Origin: Eubacteriales bacterium | Lineage (GTDB): Bacteria > Bacillota > Clostridia > Peptostreptococcales > Anaerovoracaceae | DNA length: 64,000 nucleotides | Assembly: GCA_028872475.1 (NCBI GenBank) | Contig: JAQYMQ010000023.1 | Location: 1-64,000 of the forward strand | Direction: 5' to 3' | In this document: positions 35,317 through 45,483 of the stretch, piece by piece | Position numbering within the stretch: the first letter of the stretch is position 1 | Layout of the letters: every line of letters starts with the position of its first letter | Position numbers and translations under genes: made by a program | The notes under the pieces: generated by a model | The model's input: only the letters and a program-made list of their open reading frames with translations | What the model was told of the DNA's origin: nothing | Databases searched by the model: none

Positions 35317-36198
35317 TTAATATTCTTTTTCCTCTAAAATAGCCTTATAAATTTGTTTATAGGAATTATACCTATTTTCATTAATAATTTCTTCTTCAAC
35401 ATCTTTAAAAACATTACATCCAATCTCATCTATATGAGAGCAATTTGTGTACTGACAATTTTTGCTAGACTCTCTAATCTCGGGAAAATATTTATCCAAT
35501 TCCATTTCATCAATATCTTTTATATCAAGCGTTGTAAACCCTGGTGTATCAAAGATATAACCAAATTCTGTATCAAAAATCTCAATATGTCTTGTTGTAT
35601 GATTTCCTCTATTCATCTTCGCATTTATAACGTCAACTGGCACGATATCTTCACCAAGTAACACATTCATAATTGAAGATTTTCCAACACCTGATGGTCC
35701 TGCTAATGCAGTTTTTACATCTCTTCCTTCTTCTAATAAAATCTGTTTTAATTCGTCAAAACCATCTTTTGAGGTTGTACTAACAATTGCTACATCGTAT
35801 ATATCTTCATAAATACTTTTAAAGTTTTCTAATTCTTTTGTCTCCGTTATATCCAGCTTATTTATACAAATAACCGGTCTTACACTCTGCTGTTCAGCAG
35901 TGACAAGTAATTTATCTACGACAAGTGGCACTATTTTGGGATTCTTTAAGCTTATTACTATAACTAAATTATCAATATTAGCAACAGGTGGTCTAATAAA
36001 TGAGTTTTTTCGTTCTAGAATTTCATCTACTATACCTTCATCATCAGTCGTTACTGAATATTCCACATAATCCCCAACAAGCGGTTTTTTCCCCTCATTT
36101 CTAAATATACCACGCGCCCTGCATTGAACAACTTTAACACCATTATCAGGTCTTACATAATAAAATCCTGAAAGTGCTTTTACAATGAGTCCCTTCAT
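35317..36198 (-). CDS. rsgA: Ribosome small subunit biogenesis GTPase RsgA
   Basis: A circularly permuted GTPase that checks maturing 30S subunits. The 293 residues have an N-terminal OB domain (about 1-65), a GTPase domain with the permuted order G4 (ICINKLDI), G1 (GPSGVGKSS) and G3 (DTPGF), and a C-terminal zinc region CQYTNCSHIDEIGC. Downstream of prkC, spaced 38 nt, it belongs to the prpC-prkC-rsgA-rpe block. Confidence 0.95.
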   Translation of the reverse strand: MKGLIVKALSGFYYVRPDNGVKVVQCRARGIFRNEGKKPLVGDYVEYSVTTDDEGIVDEILERKNSFIRPPVANIDNLVIVISLKNPKIVPLVVDKLLVTAEQQSVRPVICINKLDITETKELENFKSIYEDIYDVAIVSTTSKDGFDELKQILLEEGRDVKTALAGPSGVGKSSIMNVLLGEDIVPVDVINAKMNRGNHTTRHIEIFDTEFGYIFDTPGFTTLDIKDIDEMELDKYFPEIRESSKNCQYTNCSHIDEIGCNVFKDVEEEIINENRYNSYKQIYKAILEEKEY

Positions 36199-36236
36199 CC
36201 TTGCTCTCCTTTAATAGACTTTTAATAATATTACTA

Positions 36237-37973
36237 TTAAGGATTTTCTGTATCTGGTATTATACCAGTATTATCTGGCATAGAACTTGGATCAGGGCCC
36301 TTACTTACAACGATATCTACTGTTGTACCCTTTTTACCCAAACTGTTTGCTCTTGGACTCTGTGATATAACTTTACCATATTCCATACTTGAATATGCTT
36401 CTTTAACACTTCCTAATTTGAAGTCATTTTTTTCAAGTGACTTACGAGCTTCTGATTCTGTTAGTCCATTCAAATTAGGGATTTCCTTAGGACCATTGCC
36501 GTTACTAACAACTATATTAATCGTTTCACCTGATTTAATTTCATTTCCTGACGACGGATCCTGACTAATAACTGTACCCTTTGGTTCTGATGAGTCTTGC
36601 TCGCTTACCCTACCTAGTTCAAAATCATATTGCTTTATCATTTCCTTAGCTTGCTCTTCTGTCTTACCAACTAGGTTAGGCACAACACCCTTTTCACTAC
36701 CCTTTGAAATAACTACATTAATAGTAGCTCCTTCAGCAACCATTTCGCCATCTTTTGGGTCTTGTGACATAATTTCGTCTCTCTTATATTTATCCGAATT
36801 TTCGTAAGAATCTACCTTGATACTTATCTTTAACTCTTCTGCTTTCTCATTAGCCTTCTCAAGAGTCATACCCTTAAAGTCTGGCACTTTAATATCTTTT
36901 TTAGGACTTAGTATAAAAAATCCTGCTATAGCAATAGCAACTACTGCAACTATTGCGCCTATTGTAATAAATATTTTTTTCTTCGACTTTCCAGACTTTT
37001 TCTTCTTTTTGTCATTATAATCGTAGTCATCATCGTCATCACCATAATCACGATAATCATCACCCATATAATCGTATGCATTCTTTTCGGGTTCAGTAAA
37101 CTGCATTGTCTTTGCGTTGGCTGCAACTGCCCCAGCGGCAACATTACCTATCTTGTCCACATTTTCTAAAGCATCGATCATCTCATCAATCTTATTAAAT
37201 CTATTTGAAGGATATTTCTCGGTAGCCTTCATAACAATCTGTTCCAATCTCGGTGGAATATTTGGATTAAATGCAGATGGTGGAGTTATTTTTTCATTTA
37301 TCTGCATCAATGCTATGGTAACTGGATTATCGCCATCAAAAGGAACTCTTCCTGTCAACATTTCAAATATAACAACACCCAGAGAATATATATCTGACTT
37401 ATTATCAACTCTCACACCCTTAGCTTGTTCTGGCGAAAAATAATGTACAGAACCCATAATATTTTCTTTAGATACATCAACAATTGTAGTGTTAGTAACA
37501 GGCTTTGCTATACCAAAATCCGTAATTTTAGCTATTCCCTCTGATGTAATCATAATATTCTGAGGTTTAATATCTCTATGAACAATGTCTTTTTCATGAG
37601 CTGCTTGAAGCCCTTTTGCTATCTGTACAGCAAGATTTACGACTTCTCTATATTCAAGACGACCTCTTTCTTCTATCAAGTCTGCCAATGTTATACCATC
37701 GACCAACTCCATAACAATGTAATTAATATTTCCCTCTTGTCCAACATCATAAACATTCACGATATTCGGATGATTCAAACTCGCAGCAGAATGGGATTCC
37801 CTTCTAAAATTTTCTACAAATTTGCTATCATTAACAAATTCAGGCTTCAAAACTTTTAGAGCAATCATCCTCTTCAAAAGCCTATCTTTTGCCTTATATA
37901 CAATTGCCATACCACCGTCGCCTATTTTTTCAATAAGTTCATATCTGCCAGCTAGCACATTGCTATTTCGCAT
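36237..37973 (-). CDS. prkC: Serine/threonine kinase with PASTA domains
   Basis: A membrane kinase that senses muropeptides or lipid II and phosphorylates growth and dormancy targets. About 578 residues from the ATG at 37973, which has GGAGG 7 nt upstream; the longer frame adds only five. Kinase domain 10-275 with HRDIKPQNIMI and DFGIAKP, an acidic Asp/Tyr-rich juxtamembrane linker followed by lysines, one membrane segment (about 345-365), then three PASTA repeats (VPDFKGMTLEKA; VPNLVGKTEEQA; IPNLNGLTESEA). It starts just after the prpC stop. Confidence 0.95.
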   Translation of the reverse strand: MRNSNVLAGRYELIEKIGDGGMAIVYKAKDRLLKRMIALKVLKPEFVNDSKFVENFRRESHSAASLNHPNIVNVYDVGQEGNINYIVMELVDGITLADLIEERGRLEYREVVNLAVQIAKGLQAAHEKDIVHRDIKPQNIMITSEGIAKITDFGIAKPVTNTTIVDVSKENIMGSVHYFSPEQAKGVRVDNKSDIYSLGVVIFEMLTGRVPFDGDNPVTIALMQINEKITPPSAFNPNIPPRLEQIVMKATEKYPSNRFNKIDEMIDALENVDKIGNVAAGAVAANAKTMQFTEPEKNAYDYMGDDYRDYGDDDDDYDYNDKKKKKSGKSKKKIFITIGAIVAVVAIAIAGFFILSPKKDIKVPDFKGMTLEKANEKAEELKISIKVDSYENSDKYKRDEIMSQDPKDGEMVAEGATINVVISKGSEKGVVPNLVGKTEEQAKEMIKQYDFELGRVSEQDSSEPKGTVISQDPSSGNEIKSGETINIVVSNGNGPKEIPNLNGLTESEARKSLEKNDFKLGSVKEAYSSMEYGKVISQSPRANSLGKKGTTVDIVVSKGPDPSSMPDNTGIIPDTENP

Positions 37974-37974
37974 A

Positions 37975-38712
37975 TTAAAATCCTCCATCTACTTTTAAAC
38001 AAACTACTGTAATGTTATCTCGTCCACCATTATGATTTGCCTCTATAATCAATTCTTCAGCAATCTTATTGGCATCCTTGTTAACCTTTATAATTTTTCT
38101 TATCTGATTGTGGTCTAACTCATGAAACACACCGTCAGTACAAAGCAAAATAATGTCTTCGTCATTCAACTCAACACTGTAAAATTCTGGATTAACAAGT
38201 TCCATGGCGCCAAGTGCTTTTTTTATAATATTATTTTCAGGATGATTGTCCGCTTCATCAGACGTCATAACTCCTTTACGTACTAACTCTCCGACGTAAC
38301 TATGATCATTTGTTATTTGCACTAATGTACCATCCCTATATATATAACCTCGACTATCTCCAGCATTAATTAAATATGCTTTATCATTTCTGATATACGC
38401 AGCAACAACTGTCGTAGCCATACCTCTCAAGGATGCATCATTTAACGAACGTTCAATGATGTGCTTATTTGCCTTTTCAACAAGATTCTTCATATATTTC
38501 GATAAATCTTCTTCCTCAATATTTTCAATAGGTCGCTTCTTTATACTATCAGCAATTGAGGCAACGGCAAGATAACTAGCTCGTTCCCCAGCAAGTTCGC
38601 CTCCTACACCATCAGCAACAATATATACTTGTTCTTTTGGCATAACAAAGCAGGCATCTTGATTACTTCTCTTTACTTGTCCTCGATCACTTTTAAATCC
38701 TACCCTTATCAT
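37975..38712 (-). CDS. prpC: PP2C-type protein phosphatase
   Basis: Reverses PrkC phosphorylation. The 245-residue protein has the metal-binding PP2C motifs SDRGQVKRSNQDA, VADGVGGELAGERAS, NAGDSRGYIYRDG and GGRDNITVVCL. Paired with prkC, with the kinase start 2 nt beyond its stop. rlmN, which often lies between rsmB and prpC, is not here. Confidence 0.95.
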   Translation of the reverse strand: MIRVGFKSDRGQVKRSNQDACFVMPKEQVYIVADGVGGELAGERASYLAVASIADSIKKRPIENIEEEDLSKYMKNLVEKANKHIIERSLNDASLRGMATTVVAAYIRNDKAYLINAGDSRGYIYRDGTLVQITNDHSYVGELVRKGVMTSDEADNHPENNIIKKALGAMELVNPEFYSVELNDEDIILLCTDGVFHELDHNQIRKIIKVNKDANKIAEELIIEANHNGGRDNITVVCLKVDGGF

Positions 38713-38713
38713 A

Positions 38714-40048
38714 CTAATTCCTTTTTTTAATTATGCAAATATAAAAACCATCTGTCCTATCTATGTTTGGAAATAGTTCAACTTCTTCTAATTTAACAAA
38801 TTCTAAATTTTGCTCTAAAAAAGCGTCAAGCACGCCACAGTTCTCAACATTATTCAATGTACAAGTACTATATAAAATAATACCATTATCTTTAACGTAT
38901 TTGCTTGAATTTTTTAATATTTCTAATTGTTTTTTTGGCAAGTCCTTGATTTCTTCGTATTTTTTATATTTGATTTCCGGTCTTCTTCTAGCCACACCTA
39001 ATCCCGAACACGGAACATCAACAATTACACAGTCAGCAATTCGTTCAAATTCTTTATTAAAGCACGTAGCATCTGATACCACAAATTCTATGCTTTTATG
39101 ACCTAATCTACTAGCCTCATTCTTCATCAGCTCTATCTTTTTAGAATAAAAATCACAGCTTATCATCCTCTTTATAAAGTCAAAGCGTTCATAAATTCCA
39201 AAACTCTTTCCACCAGGAGCTGAACATAAATCAATAAAGGTTATATTATCTAAAGTTTTGTTATCTATAACTTTACTATCTAGACTTTTATCATCTACAA
39301 CAATGTATTTTGTTAAAAGATCCACTAATTTTTGTGACGCCTCATCTTGTATAGAAAAATATCCTTCTTTGTATAAATCCGTTTCGATTAAATCACTACC
39401 CTTTACATTTATAGCAGTTTTAGTTCCCTCAACCTTGGCTGCCAAATAACCTCCGGCATTTAATTTGTCACAGAGTGAATCTCTATCTATCTTTTTTAAA
39501 TTCGTTCTTATTGTCAATGGAGGGCGTTCATTACTTGCAACAATTAATTCCTCTGCAAAATCTTCACCGTATTGATCAATCCATAAATCTACAATCCACT
39601 TATTAATAGAATATTTTACAGATAAATATTGAGTCAAATCATCAAATCTATCCGGCAACGCCACACCATTTTCATCTCTTATATAACTGCGCAAAACAGC
39701 ATTAATAAAGCCATGACGACCTTTAGAATATTTTCTTGCCAACTTAATAGACTCATCTACTGCTGCATGCGCAGGCACACTGTCCATACGCAATATCTGA
39801 TAAATGCCCATTCTTAAAATAATTAAGTCTGACCTTCTTACATCTTTTAGTCTACCTTTTATATATTTTTTTATTATATAATCTAACAGAATTTTATTTT
39901 CCAAAACGCCGTAAACTAATTCTCTTACAAATCCCTGATTATCAGGCTTCATTTTATTAATATGAGAATTCAAAGATATATTAGAATATTGTTTTTTACT
40001 TTCAATATCTAATAATGTCATATATGCGGTCTGTCTATTTCTATCCAT
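38714..40048 (-). CDS. rsmB: 16S rRNA cytosine(967)-C5-methyltransferase
   Basis: RsmB methylates C967 of 16S rRNA using SAM. The 444-residue protein has a NusB-like N-terminal RNA-binding domain (1-140) and a Rossmann methyltransferase domain with DLCSAPGGKSF, the catalytic cysteine in VDVPCSGLGVARRRPE and the second cysteine in YSTCTLN. An insertion of about 15 residues with repeated SLDSKVIDNKTLDN precedes motif I. In order after fmt. Confidence 0.94.
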   Translation of the reverse strand: MDRNRQTAYMTLLDIESKKQYSNISLNSHINKMKPDNQGFVRELVYGVLENKILLDYIIKKYIKGRLKDVRRSDLIILRMGIYQILRMDSVPAHAAVDESIKLARKYSKGRHGFINAVLRSYIRDENGVALPDRFDDLTQYLSVKYSINKWIVDLWIDQYGEDFAEELIVASNERPPLTIRTNLKKIDRDSLCDKLNAGGYLAAKVEGTKTAINVKGSDLIETDLYKEGYFSIQDEASQKLVDLLTKYIVVDDKSLDSKVIDNKTLDNITFIDLCSAPGGKSFGIYERFDFIKRMISCDFYSKKIELMKNEASRLGHKSIEFVVSDATCFNKEFERIADCVIVDVPCSGLGVARRRPEIKYKKYEEIKDLPKKQLEILKNSSKYVKDNGIILYSTCTLNNVENCGVLDAFLEQNLEFVKLEEVELFPNIDRTDGFYICIIKKRN

Positions 40049-40099
40049 ATTTATCTTCTCTTTTGTCTCAGCATCTATTAGTAAATATCTAATGAATAT

Positions 40100-41035
40100 C
40101 TATTGCTTTTCAAAAAACTTAGAATTACCTACCATAAAATCCTTAACCAACATACGTTTCTTGCCAGGTATTTGAATTTCTATAAGTTCCAATGCACCAT
40201 CAGCCGTCTTTATAAACAATCTCTTATCGTAAACGGTTATCGTACCATCAACATTTTCATTTAATTTTTCAATAATCTTACTGTCTTCCACTATAGTTGC
40301 AGCCCATATTTTAATAAGTTTATCATCAAAATACGTATACGCCCCCGGCCATGGCGATAATCCTCTAATTTCACATTCAAGAATATAACTATCTTTTGAA
40401 AAATCCAGATTACCTTCTTCTTTAGTCAACATTTTTGCATATGTAACCAAGCTATCATCCTGCACTGTTGCCTCAACTTTACCATTTTCTATATCATCTA
40501 AACATTTCATCAATAAATCTGCGCCAAGAAATGACAATTCATCGTGCATTTGACCGCTTGTCTTACCTGCCGTAGTAGTATATGCCTTATCTATCATATC
40601 GCCCGTATCCATACCCTCTGCAAGATACATAATAGTAACACCAGTCTCTTCATCGCCCGACATAATAGCTCTTTGAATAGGAGCTGCCCCGCGCCATCTA
40701 GGCAAAAGCGAACCATGAATATTGATACAACCAAACTTTGGAATATCCAACACTTCCTTTGGTAAAATTTTTCCATAAGCTACAACTACAATCAAATCAG
40801 GATTATATTTTTTTAACCTATCAATAAAATCTCCTTCTCTAATTTTTCCTGGTTGCAACACTTCTATCCCCTCAGATAAAGCTAATTCTTTAACAGGAGG
40901 AGCTTTTAACTTTTTGCCTCTATCTCTTACCGCATCGGGTTGCGTCACAACATAACCAATCTCATGCCTAGATTGAATTAATTTCTCTAAAGGTTTAACG
41001 GCAAAATCAGGTGTTCCCATATAAATAATTTTCAT
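40100..41035 (-). CDS. fmt: Methionyl-tRNA formyltransferase
   Basis: Formylates initiator Met-tRNA with 10-formyl-THF. The 311 residues include YMGTPDFAVKPLE, the catalytic stretch NIHGSLLPRWRGAAPIQ and GVTIMYLAEGMDTGDM. It pairs with def upstream (96-nt gap, which contains an 8-bp AATAAGTT hairpin without a T-run). Together they set formylation and deformylation of nascent proteins. Confidence 0.95.
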   Translation of the reverse strand: MKIIYMGTPDFAVKPLEKLIQSRHEIGYVVTQPDAVRDRGKKLKAPPVKELALSEGIEVLQPGKIREGDFIDRLKKYNPDLIVVVAYGKILPKEVLDIPKFGCINIHGSLLPRWRGAAPIQRAIMSGDEETGVTIMYLAEGMDTGDMIDKAYTTTAGKTSGQMHDELSFLGADLLMKCLDDIENGKVEATVQDDSLVTYAKMLTKEEGNLDFSKDSYILECEIRGLSPWPGAYTYFDDKLIKIWAATIVEDSKIIEKLNENVDGTITVYDKRLFIKTADGALELIEIQIPGKKRMLVKDFMVGNSKFFEKQ

Positions 41036-41131
41036 ATAATATCCTCAATAACCTCAGTATCCATTAATAAATTCACTAATAAGTTCTTTTTTACAACTTA
41101 TTATTTCAATTTGAAATTGCTAACTTATTTA

Positions 41132-41608
41132 TTATTCTTCATCCTGCAAATCATCTAGGTCATACATCTGGTCAGCCTTTTGTCTATATAATATCCCATA
41201 AAGATGATCTATCTCATGAGATGCTACTACTGCAGCAAAATCTTCAAAATCTTCAACAATCTCTTTCATATCTTCATTATTATATCTAACAGTTATCTTC
41301 TGAGGTCTAACCACTTCTCCAACATATCCTGGAATACTTAAACATCCTTCACTGCCATTTTGTTCACCTTCACTTGCAATAATTTCAGGATTTATAAGGA
41401 CCTTAGGTTCCATCTCAGCATTAGTTATAATACATATTCTTCTTAAAACACCAACCTGCGGAGCTGCAATCCCAACACCCTGAGCATCATTCATCGTTTC
41501 TATCATATCCTCTATTAAAACTTTAATTCGAGGAGTAATTTCCATCACATCCCTACTTACCTTATTTAATAATGGATCACCTTCAACTAAAATTTTTCTA
41601 ATCGCCAT
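41132..41608 (-). CDS. def: Peptide deformylase
   Basis: A metallo-hydrolase removing N-formyl groups from new proteins. The 158-residue protein has all three motifs: GVGIAAPQVG, EGCLSIPG (metal Cys) and HEIDHL (metal His residues, catalytic Glu). It starts 1-2 nt after the priA stop, so is probably coupled to it. Confidence 0.96.
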   Translation of the reverse strand: MAIRKILVEGDPLLNKVSRDVMEITPRIKVLIEDMIETMNDAQGVGIAAPQVGVLRRICIITNAEMEPKVLINPEIIASEGEQNGSEGCLSIPGYVGEVVRPQKITVRYNNEDMKEIVEDFEDFAAVVASHEIDHLYGILYRQKADQMYDLDDLQDEE

Positions 41609-41609
41609 T

Positions 41610-43655
41610 TTATTTCCTCCACATATCTCTAGGATTGATCTCTACAAATGAAATCCCTTCACTGTATTGCTCTCTAACACTATCTTTATAATTACTCGCA
41701 AGTGAAATAAATCTATGTTTATATTCTTCTTTTAATTTAAATACATAATTATATTTGAAATTAAACTCTCTGCTACCACTTTGTTTGCTATTAATATTAA
41801 GTGCATACACACCTATATCTTGAACATCTACAAAATTGGACTTAATAAAAGTCTTCCATTGTCTCAACATCTTCGTGGCATAATCTGAGTCACTAGCCAC
41901 AATCCTTACCTTAACAAATATTCCATAAGGCGGATAATCTAGCTTTTTTCTAACGTCAGATTCTTCTGCTAAAAAAGACTCTCTATCATTATTGTACGCA
42001 TCTAAAATAACTGTATTCGAAGGCAAAAAAGTCTGAATAATTACATCTGCATCATTTACATCTTCTGTTGCCTTTGCAATAAGACGGAACACTCTTTCGT
42101 TATTCCTATAATCAGGTACATTTAGCATTGCATCAATTCCAACTATACCTATTACACTTACATTGTCTTTATTAAATCCTTTTGTTACAACCTGCGTTCC
42201 AACAAGAATATCTATATCTCCCTTATTAAAAGCCTTATAAATATTAGAATACTCTTTAAGATCACTATCAACTTGGCTGTGCATTATAGCTGTTTTTGCC
42301 TGCGGAAATAATCTCTTTATATCTTCATATACAGCTTCTATCGCGAAATTGCTTGGTATTATAGCGGCGCCACAGTCATCACACTCATCTACAAATTCTT
42401 CTGTTTCCCCACAGATACTGCATTTCAGTATATCTTTAGCTTTATAATATTTGAGCGGAACATCACATTTACTACATTTCTTCACTTTACCACATGCGCT
42501 GCATATCAAAGTTCTAGCATATCCAAGAGAGTTTACAATAACAACACTTTGCCTACCTTCGACTATTGACTGCGCTATCTTTTCATAGAGCATCTTACTA
42601 ATAGTTGTTCTATTGCCATTTTTAATTTCATCAGTCATATCCACGATATGCCTAATTGAATTATCTTGATTATACTGTTGATTTTCTAATTGTAGATATT
42701 TATAAATTCCACTCTTTGCACGATATAATGATTGAATTGATGGCAGTGTGCTGCCAAGCAATACCGTAGCATTATAGTAACTTGCTCTTTTAGTAGCAAC
42801 TTCTACAACATCGTACTTAGGGGTCTGTTCTGGATAATAACTATCATCTTGTTCATCATCAATGATAAATAATCCTAAATTGTGTACCGGAGCAAACGCT
42901 GCAATCCTAGTTCCAATAATAATATTTTTCTCACCGGAATCTATTTCTTCCCAAACTTTTCTTCTTGCCCTTACCCCCATACCGCTATGTAATATTGCAA
43001 CCTGCTCTATAAAAATCTGCTTAAATTCACGCTCAAGTTGATCAATCATAGTCATCTCAGGCACAAGAATAATACTCTGCTTTCCTCGACATATATTTTC
43101 TTTCACAAGATGTATATATAACTCTAGTTTATCTCTCGACACTTTAGCATCTAACAAAAATATCTCTTTTTCATTATCGAATGATGATTTAATATTTTCA
43201 AACGCATTCTCTTGTTCTTGCGTTAACGACTTCTGCTTCAAAAACTCATCATTTATTTGCTTTATAGCATTCAGATTTATATTTATATCTGAATTTATAT
43301 TTATCTTAGCGTTTACATCACCATCTATTTTCTTTTCTTTAATTAACTTTGGCAAAAACAACGATATACAGTCCAGATATCTCGTAAAATATCTCTTTTT
43401 CATCCAAACAGCTGTATCTATAGCTTCTTTTGAAAGTCTATAATCTTTTCTTACACTGTCAATTTGCTTTATGCTAGGAATGTCTTTTTCAAGTTTCTCC
43501 ATTACATCAACTACAAATGCAGTTTTTAACTTTTTGCCTCTACCAAAACTAACATTTACAATATCACCTTTGTGCACAGATCCATCATATTTGTATGTAT
43601 AGAAAGCATCAGTAAAATCGCTTTTATTATCTATAACTACATCTACAAAACTCAT
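41610..43655 (-). CDS. priA: PriA-type primosomal protein with lost ATPase motifs
   Basis: PriA restarts stalled replication forks as a 3'-5' helicase and loads DnaB. The frame is intact at 681 residues, somewhat short, and sits in the standard priA-def-fmt place. The fold is recognisable: N-terminal DNA-binding domain, ILVPEMTMIDQ, ILHSGMG, IIGTRIAAFAP and all eight zinc cysteines (C385, C388, C394, C397, C412, C415, C425, C428). But the P-loop normally reading GVTGSGKTE is AKVSRDKLE (170-178), losing every glycine and the Thr; Walker B DEEH is DDEQ (266-269); and motif VI, normally QVAGRAGR, is KATEDVND (528-535), with no arginine. It is probably an ATPase-dead scaffold or DNA-binding protein. 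Confidence 0.88.
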   Translation of the reverse strand: MSFVDVVIDNKSDFTDAFYTYKYDGSVHKGDIVNVSFGRGKKLKTAFVVDVMEKLEKDIPSIKQIDSVRKDYRLSKEAIDTAVWMKKRYFTRYLDCISLFLPKLIKEKKIDGDVNAKININSDININLNAIKQINDEFLKQKSLTQEQENAFENIKSSFDNEKEIFLLDAKVSRDKLELYIHLVKENICRGKQSIILVPEMTMIDQLEREFKQIFIEQVAILHSGMGVRARRKVWEEIDSGEKNIIIGTRIAAFAPVHNLGLFIIDDEQDDSYYPEQTPKYDVVEVATKRASYYNATVLLGSTLPSIQSLYRAKSGIYKYLQLENQQYNQDNSIRHIVDMTDEIKNGNRTTISKMLYEKIAQSIVEGRQSVVIVNSLGYARTLICSACGKVKKCSKCDVPLKYYKAKDILKCSICGETEEFVDECDDCGAAIIPSNFAIEAVYEDIKRLFPQAKTAIMHSQVDSDLKEYSNIYKAFNKGDIDILVGTQVVTKGFNKDNVSVIGIVGIDAMLNVPDYRNNERVFRLIAKATEDVNDADVIIQTFLPSNTVILDAYNNDRESFLAEESDVRKKLDYPPYGIFVKVRIVASDSDYATKMLRQWKTFIKSNFVDVQDIGVYALNINSKQSGSREFNFKYNYVFKLKEEYKHRFISLASNYKDSVREQYSEGISFVEINPRDMWRK

Positions 43656-43695
43656 AAACCCTCACACTTATAAAAATACAAATTGCAAATTCACA

Positions 43696-44706
43696 TTACA
43701 ACAAGAAAATATCGTTTTCTTTACATTCTTTAATCATATCTTCCGGCCATACAGAAACCTGCACTTCACCGATATGCGCCTTTCTTAAAAAATACATACA
43801 AAGTCTACTCTGACCTATACCGCCACCGACAGTGTATGGCAATTCTTTGTTGAGAATAGCCTTATGGAAATCAAGACTTGCTCTATCCTGTTTCCCTGAA
43901 AGTTCAAGCTGTTTAGCCATAGAATCCTCGTCAACTCTAATTCCCATAGATGAAATTTCAAATACATCGTCTAAAATATCATTCCAAAGCAAAATATCCC
44001 CATTAAGCTCCCAATCATCATAGTCCGGCGCTCTTCCATCATGAGGTAATCCAGATTTCAACTTTTTACCTATCTGAGAAACAAATACTGCTCTATACTC
44101 TCTAGTTATCTCTCTTTCTCTACCCTTACCATCTAATTCAGGATACATATCTTCTAGTTCCTGAGATGTAATAAACTTAATCTCATTTGGAAGTTCTGTC
44201 TTTAACTCCGGATAATGTCTATTTACATAATCGCCTAAATTCTTAAGAGCCATATAAATTCTATCCACAATATCTCTCAAATATTCTTCTGTTCTATCGC
44301 TCTTCTTAATAACCTTCTCCCAGTCCCACTGGTCAACATAAATTGAATGGATATTATCTAATTCTTCATCTCTTCTAATAGCATTCATGTCTGTGTATAT
44401 GCCATGGCCTGCCTTTACTCCATAGTTACCTAAAGCCTGTCTCTTCCACTTTGCTAAAGACTGTACAATCTGTACATCTGCCTCATCCATATCCTTTATA
44501 GTAAAAGCAACAGGTCTTTCTATGCCATTCAAGTTATCATTCAATCCGCTCTGCGGTGTAACAAACAAAGGCGCTGAAACTCTTCTAAGCTGTAATCCAT
44601 ACGCAAGTTCTTGCTGGAAAAAATCCTTAATCTTTTTAATTGCCCTCTGCGTTTCCATATAGTCAATAACTGGCGTATAATCTTTTGGCACAAATAATTT
44701 ACTCAT
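43696..44706 (-). CDS. asnA: Aspartate--ammonia ligase (asparagine synthetase A)
   Basis: Makes asparagine from aspartate and ammonia with ATP. The 336-residue protein has the class II synthetase-like fold: RVSAPLFVTPQSGLNDNLNG, VDQWDWEKVI, and GGGIGQSRLCMYFLRKAHIGEVQ at the C-terminus. Full length. It has its own promoter-like sequence upstream and precedes priA by 40 nt, so it may head that long operon or be separate. Confidence 0.96.
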   Translation of the reverse strand: MSKLFVPKDYTPVIDYMETQRAIKKIKDFFQQELAYGLQLRRVSAPLFVTPQSGLNDNLNGIERPVAFTIKDMDEADVQIVQSLAKWKRQALGNYGVKAGHGIYTDMNAIRRDEELDNIHSIYVDQWDWEKVIKKSDRTEEYLRDIVDRIYMALKNLGDYVNRHYPELKTELPNEIKFITSQELEDMYPELDGKGREREITREYRAVFVSQIGKKLKSGLPHDGRAPDYDDWELNGDILLWNDILDDVFEISSMGIRVDEDSMAKQLELSGKQDRASLDFHKAILNKELPYTVGGGIGQSRLCMYFLRKAHIGEVQVSVWPEDMIKECKENDIFLL

Positions 44707-44759
44707 ATAATTCTCCTCTATTCTAAATTTTTATTATTAATCTATTTATATAAATGTTG

Positions 44760-44790
44760 TATAAACATAATTATCTTTATACTTTGTCAA
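44760..44790 (-). promoter_or_regulatory. Candidate promoter of asnA
   Basis: Minus strand TTGACA (44790-44785), a 19-nt spacer and TTTATA (44765-44760), about 54 nt before the asnA ATG. A perfect -35 with a slightly long spacer. No T-box or other leader structure was seen. Confidence 0.5.
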
Positions 44791-44802
44791 TCTATCTATA
44801 AT

Positions 44803-45366
44803 CTATTTATTAAACCACTTTGAAAATTCGCATCCACAATAATTTTGTCTATAAATTCCCATTTGTTTTGAAATATCCATGCTATTTTTAAATCCATTAT
44901 TTTTCTTAAAGTTACCATCAAGATAATCCACTTTTAAATCCCTAGAAACTTTATTGCCTATCTTACTTATTTTTTCAAATGACTTGTGTGGACTCACAGT
45001 TAGCGTTGTCGAAAATAAGTCGAATCCTAGCGCTTTTGCCTTCTTAGCCGTTTCTTCCAGTCGCATCTTAAAACATATACTACACCGACCTTCTCCTTCT
45101 TCTTTAGTTTCATATCCTTTAACGGCTTCAAAAAAATCAGCAGTATTATAAATACCTTCAACAAAGTCAATATTCTCATCCCATTTTGATAGTGCATCCA
45201 ATTGCGCTGTTTTACGCCTTAAATACTCATCTTCATCCGTAATATTAGGATTATAGAAAAATATTGTAACATCGTAATCATCTTTTAATTGATTTATAAC
45301 ACCGTTCGCACAAACACCACAGCAGGAATGTAATAATATTTTTTTCTTCTCTCTATCTGTATTCAT
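44803..45366 (-). CDS. queH: Epoxyqueuosine reductase QueH
   Basis: QueH performs the last step of queuosine synthesis in tRNA. It is about 187 residues from the ATG at 45366. It carries the Fe-S cysteine sets of the family: HSCCGVCANG at the N-terminus, EGRCSICFKMRLEETA in the middle and YCGCEFS at the C-terminus. A TTG eight codons earlier is an alternative start; neither has a good ribosome site. The gene stands alone, with an extended -10 upstream formed by the edge of a tandem repeat. No other queuosine genes are in the window. Confidence 0.92.
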   Translation of the reverse strand: MNTDREKKKILLHSCCGVCANGVINQLKDDYDVTIFFYNPNITDEDEYLRRKTAQLDALSKWDENIDFVEGIYNTADFFEAVKGYETKEEGEGRCSICFKMRLEETAKKAKALGFDLFSTTLTVSPHKSFEKISKIGNKVSRDLKVDYLDGNFKKNNGFKNSMDISKQMGIYRQNYCGCEFSKWFNK

Positions 45367-45483
45367 TTTAATTCTTAAACTACTACCCAAGTTCTATACT
45401 TATTTCTATTCAAATATATACACTTTTAACAAATTATTACACTATAAAATTACTATGTAATGAAATACTAAAATTAAATATAT

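Noticed and set aside
36959..37144. Minus-strand frame rich in Met, Thr and Lys inside prkC
   Set aside because: It is an alternative frame of the acidic/basic linker of the kinase gene and has no independent signals.
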